From Setophaga petechia (taxonomy: Eukaryota > Chordata > Aves > Passeriformes > Parulidae), in assembly GCA_024362935.1 (NCBI GenBank), contig JANCRA010000025.1, positions 13,666,936-13,730,935 of the forward strand: a stretch of 64,000 bases of DNA, in the 5' to 3' direction. A model generated the notes under the pieces. That model had not been told where the DNA came from and did not search any database. It saw nothing but the letters and a program-made list of their open reading frames with translations. Shown here in pieces: positions 52,801 through 64,000 of this stretch (positions within the stretch are counted from its first letter, which is position 1; every line of letters starts with the position of its first letter). The position numbers and the translations under genes were made by a program.

Positions 52801-55800
52801 ATAAGGAAGAGTGGGAAAAGATAAAATATCCTTAAAGGCACAAAGAAAAAGATAGATTTAAGACCTTGAAATACTAAAGTATTAATAAAATGGAGGAAGA
52901 AGTGATTGGACAAAAAGTGATGTGAGGAAAAGAAAAACAGAAACAGGACTGAAAAAACAAGTAAACATGGGAAGGGATTTTTAGAAAATTAAAAACTTAT
53001 TTAAAACCCATACCTTTTAAGCTAATGAGCATCTTTTTGTGCTTCTAAAGTTCCCTGGCAGGCATCCCAGGTCTCCATGTTCAAGCACATTAAAACCTCA
53101 GCCACAGAGCCTCCCTGTGTACTGTCTCATCAGAAGTTGAAGTAGAAATTTGGTACAGTATGTTTCCCTGCTTCTGTGGATTAAACTCAGCCCAGTTTCA
53201 AAATGCATCATCAGGTTACCCCAGGAAGTCTTTCCTTTTTCACCTCAAATTTTTGTTGTGGTGAAGCCTGAATGTTTTGTATGTTCCTCTGGATTTTCTG
53301 CACCCCCAGTAGCCCAGCTGGAATTAATCTCAGCTGCTCCAGTGAGCCCAGCAGCTGCCATACACCCAGAAATCCCTGAGATCTTTGTCATGCCCAGATA
53401 AAGATACCAGTGAATTTTGTGTGAAGTCAGCCTGAGACTCCCAAGGAATTGCTGAATCAGCCTTGAGGGTTTTGGAAATAAACTAGAAAAAGGGAGGAAA
53501 AAAATCTTTTCCCTTCATTAATCACTCCTCTGCTTTCTCTTTCCTGTGATTACCTGTCTGCCAGGATTCCCATGCATTTTGCACAGTTTACACATCATGC
53601 AGAGACTTGAGCATACTGTCTTTCATGTCCATAGGTCTGAAAGGAAGAAGGAGCCTCTTTTCTAAGCCTTTCTGAAAAAGTAAATACTAAAAGTACTGTA
53701 TGTCAGAGCAGCATGTTTGGGTGACTTTGGTGGGAAGAAAAACTTGGAATAATTATTCAGGACATGGATGACCAGGTCATCCCAGTCCTTTGTGCACGTC
53801 AGTGGGTTGGCACAGTCAGCTGATAGACTTGCTCCTGGGAGCTGCTTGCTTGACAGAATTTCTATCTGCCCATATGTCCAGGAAAAGGGAGGAAAAGAGA
53901 GGCTAAGGAAGAAAGTGAGCCTCTTGCAGCCCAGTCTGTGCCACTGCATTCTCCCAGCAGTTCAGCACTGCTGGGGCTTTCTCACAGACCATGGGAGACC
54001 CCTCTAGCCAAGAACCAAAGCCTGGATTTGTTATTCCAGGTAGCTAATTGAAAATACTCAGGAGAGAGTGCTGCCAACTTGTTACAAGGCAGTGAAATTT
54101 GAAAAAAAGGAATTACAGGTGCACTACTCCTAGTGCTTTAGACTGCTGGCCCATCAAGTAGGGCCTTGAATAATAAATCTTTCAGTTAATACAGAGAAAG
54201 GAAATTTGCAACAGAATGCTCAGGGATGAGGTTGATTTAGCTGCAGTTTCTACAAATGAGGAGTTAGCTAGCAGATAGCTGCCTTCTCTATCATGTGAAA
54301 GCACAGGGAATCCTCTTTGATGGCTTCTAGATTCCACTGAGCTCCTCACCAGTTCCTGAGTGTGTGTGGGAGAGGAAATCTGGCCCTTCCAAACACTTTA
54401 AAGGAGAAGAAAGTAGTGCCAGACTAAAGCTGTTCTATTGTGCATATGCTTATATTCTGAGATGGCATAGGCGTGACTGAGCCTAAACAAGCCATGCAGT
54501 GTGAAAAACACTTGCTAGGTGAATGTAACAGAAGAAAAGAGATGGATGATGAGAAATGAAACTTTCACCCTAAATCCTAGCTCATGACTCTACTTGCATC
54601 TGGGTCTGGAAGCATCAAAGCCTTCCTTGTCAGCACTGGTTGACATCCTGTATAAAGTGGCTCTTTCCCATTATATTGCAGAAAATAAATATATCTGGCA
54701 CAAAGATATGAGCAGAGTGCACCTTATTTGGTTTCTTTGTTGTTGCCCCTAAGAAAGAGGCCAACAACAAAATAGTATCCAGAACAAACTTCCCTCTTCA
54801 GGAAAAGAACTTGTCCTTTCATATTGTGGTGGAAACAGTTGGTGAGGGACAAAAAGGCTGTTTGATCTGCTGCTCCCTGTGTTAGATCTGTTGTTTAAAT
54901 GCAGGATGTTCTCCTTCCTGGAGGACAAGGCCAGCAATTTTCTGCAAATAGATCCTCTAATTGCTATAGAGAGCGTGTGAAATCTCTAACAAGGATCAGC
55001 CAGAGCTGTGCAATCCTCCAGCTTTCTGAAGGATCAGTGGAGAATTCAGTAGGCAGGAAAGGCTGTTAAAGGAGCTGTGTAAGAGCTTCAATGATAGAGG
55101 ACCTTTTCCCTCACAGCAAACATACCCAAAGAATTTGCATATTGCTGCAACATTATGACAGATGTAGTTTCAGTCTGGCACTTGGGGGTTTTAATGTCGT
55201 TATAAATGATCAAAAATAATTATATGACTGCACAATGCAACAGTGTGGGAAGCACTGTATTAGCTATTGCACTTAATTATTTAATACAGAAAATTATCCA
55301 CATGATGTTAAAAGCCCAGTGGGATGGTGAACCAGGGCCTCACTCACAGCAGCAGCAAGAGGCTGGAAAGGGAACAGTGCCAGGGAAAAGCAACAGACAA
55401 AAAAATCCCAGCCCTCTATCACTTCCTGTGAGGTTGTTTTAAAGGGTAAAAGCTCTCAGAGATGTGAATCTTCATGTAAGAATGGCACCAGACAACAGGC
55501 TGTGATACAGCACCTGTTGAGAAGCATTTGTCATGTTAGAAAGTGATATTTCCACTGGCAAATGGAAACCTGGCTGGCATCTAAGAGAGGTGGTCTCCCT
55601 TTTCTCATGCATCTGGCTTTAGGAGACCTTGGAAACTTTAGTTTTCTTTGTTTCTGCTTCTCCAAGAGTCAAATGAGAGTAATCATCTTCTTTTGGCAAG
55701 TTATGATTGATGGATTACATAAAAATAAGTATTATTTTACTACCTACTCTAATCCATATAAAATTAAGCCTTTTATGAAAATGAAATAACTTAAAAGAAA

Positions 55801-56989
55801 CTATCTAAAAACCTACAGCTCATACCTACTGTGCTGTTTCTGGAACATTGTGCCTTTTTGCCACTCAGCAGCCACATCAGAGCAGTCCACAGCCTCTTCC
55901 CCTGCTTCACCCAGAGACAGGGAAGCTGTTCCACTCCAGCCCCATATTCAGGATGCTTCTTCACCCAGTGCTTGCCCCTGTCTCATCCTTCCCACAACCT
56001 GAAGTGACTCTTCACTCTGAGACATGTGGCACTTCTGTTCTTGTAGCCTGAGTTTTCCTTCTTTTGAGTCATTCTTGCCTGAGCTGGGATGTCAGTCCTG
56101 CTTTAGGAGACAGACTATCTTAAACAATAAAACCCATCCTTTAGCCCTTTTCATAGGACTGTTTCATATTGCTGGGTTGGTTTATTGCCTTCAGGAGTTA
56201 TTTATTGGCCCTCATCAGGACATGCTGCTTCTAGACCTTCCAAAGTCTTTGAGCACTTGCAGCTTCTTCCAAATGGAATTTGACAGCAAAGTTCTCATGG
56301 ATTGCCTTTTGTGATAAAAGATGTGTTCACCCATCACATTCATTTTTCAGTCTTTCTGGTAAAAGTGGTGCTGATTTTGTTTCTTTTTGCTGAGAACAAG
56401 TCTGGTTTCTGGCTGCAGGGCAGTAATTGTTAACTGACTGCTGTGAGCTTATTGCTCATGAGAAAAAGGGCCTGACCCCTCATGGGGTATTGCTGTGTCA
56501 CAAAATACCTGTGGGAAGGTCAAGAATGTTTGTCTGATTTTCTAGGTGGACAGTAAAATTTATAAGAGAGCTTTCAGCTATTCTGCCACCATTTTCATGC
56601 ATTTATATCAAGAGGCCTTAGTCATTATTGTTCAGAGGCATTACTCACCCTTCCTGCAAAGGCACTTTAGAGCAATCCAGGCCAAAAATTACATCAGGAT
56701 CAGCTAGTTGAATCATCTAGTTTCAGCATGCTTTACTGGTATAGTTTTCTCAGGCCTTCTCAGCATATTGCCTAGAAATAGACTCTTTGCTATGTCCAAG
56801 AGGTTCTTTCATAATAAATGCTTCCATCTTGCCTTTGTCATGCTTCTTTCCCAGGCTTTGGAGGACCTGGGACTAGAAATTGCACCTCAAGCCTCCCCCA
56901 TGGCTGAGAGCCTGTGTATTTCAACCCCTTTACAGTAAATGAAATAGAGGGAGATGTAAGATGACTGTGCCACCAAGTTCCAGCACCTT

Positions 56990-57312
56990 CTGCACCTGAA
57001 GGGGGCCTGCAGGAAGGCTGGAGAGGGTCTTTTTGCAAGGACACATAGTGACAGGACAAGGGAGAATGGCCTCAAACTGAAAGAGGGCTGGGTTAGATTA
57101 GAAAATAATTCTTTACTGTGAGAGTGATGAGGCCCTGGCACAGGCTGCCCACAGAAGTTGTGGGTGTCACATCCCTGGAAGGGCTCAAGGCCAGGCAGGA
57201 TTGGGCTTGGAGCGACCTGGGATAGTGGAATGTGCCCCTGACCACGGCAGGGATTGGAACTGCATGGATCTTTAAGGATCTTTAAGGTCCTTTCCAGCCA
57301 AAACCACCCCAT
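56990..57312 (+). mobile_element. CR1 LINE 3' end, forward
   Basis: 'gcctgcaggaaggctggaga', 'tgatgaggccctggcacagg', 'ccctggaagggctcaaggcc' and 'ctttaaggtcctttccagcc' are in the exact order of the avian CR1 3' region. A small 'gatctttaag' duplication is at 57267-57286. The terminal short repeats are lost. Confidence 0.87.
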
Positions 57313-60300
57313 GAGCCCATTTAGATGGGCATGGAGGCACTCACAGGGCTCTTTAGAAAACACAATTCTGGATTGCACAAATAAAAAATAAACTGGATTG
57401 CAAAATCTGGAAATGGAAATTCTCCATTCACAGATATGATACAGTCTTTTCTAGTCAAGTCTTCCAGACATTATCCATTATCATTAGGTGTGCAGAGCAT
57501 AAAAAAGAGATTCTGTGTTTCCAGCCTCCATAAATGTTAACAAGTTTCTCAAGTAGTAGCCTGGGGACTTTGGTTCAGGCAGTGGGGTTTTTTGGGGTTT
57601 TTTTCCTGTGATGGAGGTATATGTTTCCCAGAAGCACAAGTGATACCTGTAATTTGCTTTAGGACCTACAGGATCTCATACAATAATCAGAAAGTGTCCA
57701 CTTCAAAGTGGCCAGTAACAAGGTATCTCAGTTTTCTAGCAATGACCTAGAAATAAACATCTGAGGTCTTTTTCCAGATCACAGAGCCATTCATATCCTG
57801 CAACTCTTTTGTTTCTGTCAAGAAGAGGGTTCAGGATGCCAAGCAGGCCCTCAGATTTGAAGGGACACCTGTCTGCTTTCACAGGTGCCCTCATTGTGGG
57901 AGAGAGCTTGAAACAAGTGAGGGAGGATAAAGGGAAACATCAACATTTTTGAGTGTCCATCTTGGGCTATAAGTTTATCTTGTTTTCTCATGGAATGAGC
58001 AAAGAGTCATGAGGCTCCTTCAGAACTCACCAGAACACTCTGGAGTGATGAAATACTCCTCTTTTCTTTGCCTGTCTGTGGAAAGATTTGAAGGAGTAGA
58101 AGGGAGCCTTGTTTAATTCCCTGCAGCAGTGACTCATTACAGTGACTGGTAGGTGAACTGCAGGGACTCTGTCTCAGAATTAATCCATCAGTGGATGAGA
58201 GTTGATAGATAGTATGCAAATAGATGCTGTTTTCCTGCAGCCTGTCAGGAACTCCAAGCAGCTGCATCCTCCACTTGATTCCTTCTCTATTAACATTCTG
58301 CTAATTTCCCTGATTGCTGTTATGGCTAAATGGTATCTCAGCACAACAGAATTTGCATCTGACACACATCTCTGGTCCGTGTCAGGAGCTATTGTAGCTT
58401 TGTAAGATTGTTCAGGACACACACGAATCCCCCAAATCTGCTGTGAGACCATGTGCCAAGAGCTGTGGAACTGTGTAAATGTCCTTTGACTCAATCTTGT
58501 CCCTTTTGCAAAAGTACTTTCAGGGAAAGCCTCTTTTAATGAAGTCTGAGAACTGACTCTCACAGCTCTAAAAAGCCTGCAGCATTTTCAAAAACGAGTC
58601 CTTGTATTAACTAAATATCAGCCAGACTAGCAGTTCATCTCATTTTGCAAATCCCCAGCAAAGTCTGCTTTGCCCTTTACAATCAGCAGGAAATTTTCTC
58701 TAAGAAATCCCACTGAGTATCAGGGTATCAGCCCCTTTCTCTCCTTCCTATGTACTCTCTTCAACTGATTTAGACTTGATGCTTCCTTTTGTTGTTTTAG
58801 CATGCAGGATTATTTCAGAGAAGTGGTAGCAAGGTCATCCTGCAGTTTGCCCTCTTTTTAAGCTGTGCAGTTATCTCTGTGTCTCAGTTTCTCCTCCTTG
58901 ATGCTTCATTCCTGTATTCATAAATACAAACCTGCATGCATGTCCTTCTACAACACTGCAGCATCATCTTCCACTGGGGACCATCCCACCTACATTCAGA
59001 TCCCACCCAGTGAACAGCCTTGACCTTGCTGTGCTCTTCATCTTTAGAGAATTTTTTTCTCAGAAGGGTTTGTTACATTTTGCCAGCTACATCAGAAGAG
59101 GCAGAAATGAAAACCTGTGACTAAGCAGATAAAAAACTACATGTAAACTAACACACAAGTGACTCTGCAGATCCCACAGGTCTCAAAACCCTGGCAGTAC
59201 CACAACTCAGCACCCTTCCCCTGAGGACTTCTGTGGGGATGCACAGCACTCCAGCCATCACATATTCTTGTTATGGGCTCCAGGTGACTCTGAGCTTCTG
59301 ATAGACTCCCTTGGGCAATTTTCCCTCTTGTTATTATTGAGGTTTCTTAGATGTCCTATTTAGGATCTCATATCCACAAAAAGTAGAAGAAATGGTGTCC
59401 AGAGATGTCACTGCCTCCGTTAGCACCTAAATAAAGCCTAGTTTCTTTAACAGCTAATCTCAGCAACTAGGAAACCTAGAAATGATTGGCATGCTCATTT
59501 TGAAATGTCTGCTCCTCTCACACAAATGAGATTCCATTCCAGTCAGCTACTGCATATTTATGCTCAGCCTTTCATGAATTTATTGATCATGTGGTGATAC
59601 ACTATCATTTGCTACCTTTGGGGGGGAAAAAACCGGGAAAAAATGTGCTCTACTGGTGGGGCTATTTCATGCTTCCTGAATACTCAATCCAATCCTCCTG
59701 GTCTCTCTCTGTCCTCTTTTCTCCCCAAAAGCTTCACGGATCTCCAAAGTCATCCCACAAGAGAGGGTGGCTACCATTCCCCAGTAAACCCCTGAGGATG
59801 CCATTATGTGGCATGCAATAATAGCTAAATCAGGGTCAAGCCTCTCCCTTTATGGGTAAAATATGGTATTACACTCTAAATTCCTGTACTGCAAAAACAA
59901 ACAGTGCCATCAATTCATTTCCAGTCAGACCTCCACCCTCTTGGGAAAAGTATGCAGAACTTTCTGGTGGGAAAAAATATTTTGGAAATACAACCTCTTT
60001 ATTAGAGTGAAAGCTCTTCCCTCATTCAGTTCATCTTTCATGAGCCACCCTGGTACACTCCAGTGGGGAATGTGGCTTGAAAAGGTGCTTTGAGGTCACA
60101 AGAGGCAAATCCTGAGGGGTGTAGCTCACTCTCATTACACACTCATAACTGGTGACCAGGTTATGAGGTCTGATCCAAAGCAAAGTCCCAGGGGGCCATT
60201 TGTAGGTAAATGTCTCCAAGGAGGGTGGGTGGCTTTTCAGGGAAGGATTCCATCACTTGCACCCCAATGAAGCATCTGTGCTCTCTGTTCCCTTGAGCTC

Positions 60301-63300
60301 TCTTTCTGTGAATAATATCTTCCTGGTTTTCACCCTTCTGTTGGAAACACAGAGGGAGCAGGTGAGGAGGAAAGGAAGGTTTTAAAACCCACGTGTTTCA
60401 TTAATCCAACACTGGCATTTTGGATGTGGGGTTGAGTAAAACTTCATTCATATCCATGGTTCCCCTCTATCATTCATCTAAGAGACACAGGAGGAAGAGA
60501 AGAGCTCTCTGTGGCCATACAATAACAGACTGGGATAATGCTCTTTCTGGGATCCCAGAGCAGACCAGCCCATGACTTTCAAGCAAGGATCTTGCTGCTG
60601 AGACTCAGTGGAGCATCCCAGGAGAAAGAACTTGCAGTGTAAATTTGGAGCAACACTGTTGAAGTCAGCAGAGTGGCTTCAGATACACTGTGGTGTCTCA
60701 GAGGTCCAAAGCTGCTATTTTTGATGGCAATGAAAAAGGGACCTTTACTTTCCAGGCCTGAATCCCTCCTGAGATGTGCCAGCTCTGTCAGTGCAGTGTC
60801 ATTGCTTCCAGTGAGGTTGTATTACTACTTCTGGGAGCAATAAATCACTGAGTGACTTTGGTGGTCATCTGAGGACAGGGTTTGATGCCACTTTGTCACC
60901 TGGGTTCTGTATCAACAAAAAATGCTGTTTTACCAGAGCAATGATTATTGGGCTCTATGTAAGAAGCTGCTCAGAAAAAAGAAATTGTAAATTTGGTTAC
61001 ACCAAAAACATTCTTTGCAGTATGGTGCCAATCATAGTAAAAATACCAAATATCTGTCACTAGAGATTTGAAAATCATTAAAAGTCATCATCTAAGCAAC
61101 ACATTTTGGATCTTTACCCTTGCAGCTGCCCAAAATCAAGCTCTTGGGTTTTTTTGAAGTTGTTTGGATTCCTGCTGAAATTCTTACTAATTCCTAAATT
61201 GTGCAATTTGAGAAGAAATAGAAGAGAACCATGCTGTTGAACACTGGTATTCATTTGGCATGTGGGCAGTGCCATTGCCTTCTCCAGGACTGTGCCCATG
61301 GGCAGGGGCAGGAGGATTGGGTCTGTTGTCTTCTACTCTCTGCTTTGATCCTGCAAGTGCACTGTCTGCCAAGGATGCATCAGGCTGCAAAGGCACTTTG
61401 TGTAACTCTGTATGAGCTATGTCTATCCTTTATTTATTCAAAATGCGTTTGCCTCTACAATTTAATCTGCTGTTCTCTCCCTCCCCTTCCTCTTGGTGAA
61501 GTCTAATTACAGTTTTATTCCAGGTCCATCTGGTTGTTAATGATGCTGGACATCACCGCTGAATCCATTCTAATATTTGTTGTGTATTTCTAGGCTGGAC
61601 GCTGAATAATAATATTCTCTGAATTTGCTTTTGCTCCTGTTTGCTTCCTCCCTGTTGTAGCTAATTGTGTAGTAGTGTGTAGCCATGGCATGGTTGCTCC
61701 TTCCAGTGTAGATCTGCTAAGAGAGTTGCCTATTTTAGGCTGCAGAATGAAGGTGTTTTGTTCTGGTTTTGAGGAGAAGATTTCAAAGTCCCCTCTACCA
61801 GCTCCCTTCACTGGCTCTGGCATGGAACCAGCTGGGCAGTGGCTTTTTCTGCTTCATATTTTCTTTTTTTTTTCCTGCCCAAAGTGTAATGTTGTTCGTA
61901 AATGTGAGTCTCAAAGTCTCATGGAGGCAGTGTTTCAGCAGATAGTAAGACATTTTTTTCCAGTGCCTGCTCCTCGTGATGGTTGAACCCACAGTAATCT
62001 GAGGTTCCCAAGCCTGACTTTGTACAGTGCCAGTACTGGGATAATTTTTTTTTCTTTCTTGTCTTTAATTATTTTTTTTTCTTTTCTCCTTTTTGCTTTC
62101 TGCAACACTGCCTGGGAACACAGGCTCACACTTTACCCATGACCTGACTCTTGGACTAAGAATAGCAGTCACAGTGCAGCTCGGGTTCAGTCTCACAGGA
62201 GACAGGCTGCAGCTGGGAACCAGGGAGGTCAGGTTAGCCCATGCTCACTAAACCAAACACATGAAAGGAGCACGGAGGATTTTGTATGTTTGCCTCCTTT
62301 GAAGACTGCAGAACAAGGGCAGGAGATTGGCACAGGTGCTCAGTGAGCCAAGATTAATTTTCTTTGCTCATGACACTGACTTGTAGAGGAAGTTTATGTA
62401 GAGGTTCATCTCCTAGGCTGAACAGGACCCTCTCCAGCAGGGTCCTGTGTCCTCGCAGCCTATCCACCAAAAAATAATGCAGGATAAGGACAGTAAGCAG
62501 TGCTGATTAGCATCTCCTGAGCTCTGCTTAGGACAGTGAGATGTTTGGGGTGGCCCCTGAGGTGATCAGCCATCATTTGTCCTGACAGCCAAGGTGGCAG
62601 TGCTGCTGTGGCACTGGCCTTAGCAGGAGTGAGCAACAGGTCTGGCTCTGGGCAGTGCTAAAGCCAACTTTGCTCCTGTTCTTCCCCTTCCTGCTGGGAC
62701 AAGCCAGGCTGCATTCACAGCTCCATTTTGTGGTGCAGGTGTGCTTTCAGAGTAACAGAGATACCAGTCCTGCTCTGCATTATTGAGACAGGACCTAAAG
62801 CATTACTGAAAGAAACTGTAATGACTGAAATGATACTGACTGTGGCTGGGTATAGAGAGAGGTGAGGTTTAGATAGCACATCCCCAGCTTGACTGTGCCC
62901 TCTCCTCCATGGCACAGCAGCCAGCTATTCCCTGTGCCAGCACAGAGCTCTACAGCTGGAACATGGACTGGGGGATTGATATTGACAGTGGGGAGCCATT
63001 TTTTAAAGAAACCACATTACCCTATTCCTGTACTCTCCCCACTACGTCAAACGGGAAGGGTGCTGCATTGCCAGGAATGGGGATGTCTGGAGGAGCTGGT
63101 CCTGCAAGCCCCATTCCTGCCAGCAGCCACGCTCAAAATGATCTGTGTGACTTCCCTTCATCCCCTGTCTCAGAGCTGGAGGGGAGGGTGGCTTCTCTGG
63201 AATCCCATGAAGTGGAGAGGGGCTGCTCACACGAGGCAGGGAACCCAGGCCTAGGCTACAGCTTGAGACACAACAAGTAGACTTAAGAGGAAAACCCTTT

Positions 63301-63399
63301 GAGGTGTCAGGGCAGAAATTCTAATGGTAATTTTGAACTGTTTTTGTCTGTCTAACATTCCTTTTTAATCCCCATCCTGCCTGCCCCTTCCTTATGTAG

Positions 63400-63483
63400 G
63401 GTTACTTTAGTGATCCTTGGAATGTTTTTGACTTCCTCATCGTAATTGGCAGCATTATAGACGTCATTCTCAGTGAAACTAAT
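63400..63483 (+). CDS. CACNA1C: Cav1.2 exon 31 (IVS2-S3 link and IVS3, alternative to exon 32)
   Basis: 84 nt, 28 codons, phase 0, between TTATGTAG and GTGAGT. It encodes [20 protein letters not shown] and DVILSETN, the first of two mutually exclusive IVS3 versions in mammals. As I recall it, the residues match the mammalian exon. The second version, which starts HYFCDAWNTFDAL in mammals, was not found and should lie beyond 64000. Confidence 0.97.
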
Positions 63484-63512
63484 GTGAGTATTACTCTACC
63501 CTCCCCAGGATA

Positions 63513-63598
63513 CCACCACCTCCTCCTCCTCTGCTGTTCCTTCTCTCTTTCTCTCTTTTTTTCTCTCTCTTTTTGTTTTCTGGTTTTTTTCCCTCTAG
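63513..63598 (+). promoter_or_regulatory. CU-rich tract downstream of exon 31
   Basis: Long run of TCTC and CTCT words beginning about 30 nt after exon 31. Similar in place and composition to the tract after exon 22. PTB-type binding is inferred. Confidence 0.45.
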
Positions 63599-63800
63599 TC
63601 ATGCTTTTATTGAACTTGCCGTCGTCCTTCTCCTTCTCCCAGGGAAAAAAAAAGGAGGGGGGGAAATGCCTCCTTCTTTTTCACTTGTCATAGCTGGCCC
63701 CAAGGCTGTGACTGGTGAAAGCGCACAGAGTTTGGGGTGTGTGTGCTTTTTTTCCCTCCAAAAGGTAGACATGCTTGAGTGTAACTTTCTGACTAACCAG

Positions 63801-63866
63801 GCTTTTGTTGATACCCTCCATCATGTGAAACGTTACAGAGGTTTGAGCAACCAATACTGTAGAGTG
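63801..63866 (+). other. Possible unannotated 66-nt in-frame exon
   Basis: Preceded by TTTCTGACTAACCAG (pyrimidines, a CTAAC branch-like word and CAG) and followed by GTAAGA. All 22 codons are open in the frame that exon 31 leaves, phase 0 on both sides. The peptide has no match that I know. Chance is a real explanation, since short pseudo-exons are common in introns. Confidence 0.2.
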
Positions 63867-64000
63867 GTAAGAGAGTATTTAATATGCCCACATAACCTCT
63901 TTCTTTTCTTATTTTTTTCCTCTTCTCTCCCTCTTTCATGCTTTTGTTTCGTTTTTATTTTCATTTTATTTTATTTTACTTTTTACTTTTTTTCCCCTCT

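Larger units (their letters stand above)
63484..64000 (+). other. CACNA1C: Intron 31, first 517 nt
   Basis: Starts GTGAGT. It holds a CU-rich tract (63513-63598), an A9/G run, a possible 66-nt exon (63801-63866) and a second CU/T-rich end with ATTTT words (63895-64000). Confidence 0.88.

Overview
This window is vertebrate nuclear DNA and holds one gene, read left to right on the + strand: the middle of CACNA1C, the pore-forming alpha-1C subunit of the L-type calcium channel Cav1.2. I recognise 23 exons (human numbering: 9*, 10 to 31). They have consistent phases and splice sites at both ends, and conceptual splicing gives the end of the I-II loop, all of repeat II, the II-III loop, all of repeat III, the III-IV linker and repeat IV as far as S3. 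The amino terminus, repeat I, the end of repeat IV and the C-terminal tail lie outside. Paralogues CACNA1D/S/F were considered and rejected on exon sequence.

The organism is a bird, probably a songbird. The introns are short compared with mammals, several CR1 LINE pieces of avian type are present, and two LTR pieces resemble a family I know from passerine genomes. There is no other gene, tRNA, rRNA or CRISPR array that I can support.

Layout: 1-2454 intron 9 with cassette exon 9* (385-459). 2455-2545 exon 10. 2546-11282 long intron 10. 11283-11309 the 27-nt microexon 11. 13242-23312 exons 12-16 (repeat II, with a minor-spliceosome type intron 15). 24470-30478 exons 17-19 (II-III loop). 32112-44352 exons 20-28 (repeat III, including the adjacent alternative exons 21 and 22). 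44807-46267 exons 29-30. 46268-63399 a 17-kb intron. 63400-63483 exon 31, the first of the alternative IVS3 pair. Its partner, exon 32, was not seen and should lie downstream.

The most interesting content is splicing architecture: exon 9* with three TGCATG (Rbfox-type) words within 240 nt; a U12-type intron inside the IIS6 coding region; a 135-nt stop-free spacer between alternative exons 21 and 22; a CAGCAG tandem acceptor at exon 19; CU-rich tracts after exons 22 and 31; and a possible unannotated 66-nt in-frame exon after exon 31. I found no sign of a new system beyond this. Exon calls rest on my memory of Cav1 protein sequences and on reading splice sites; repeat family calls rest on resemblance without alignment.
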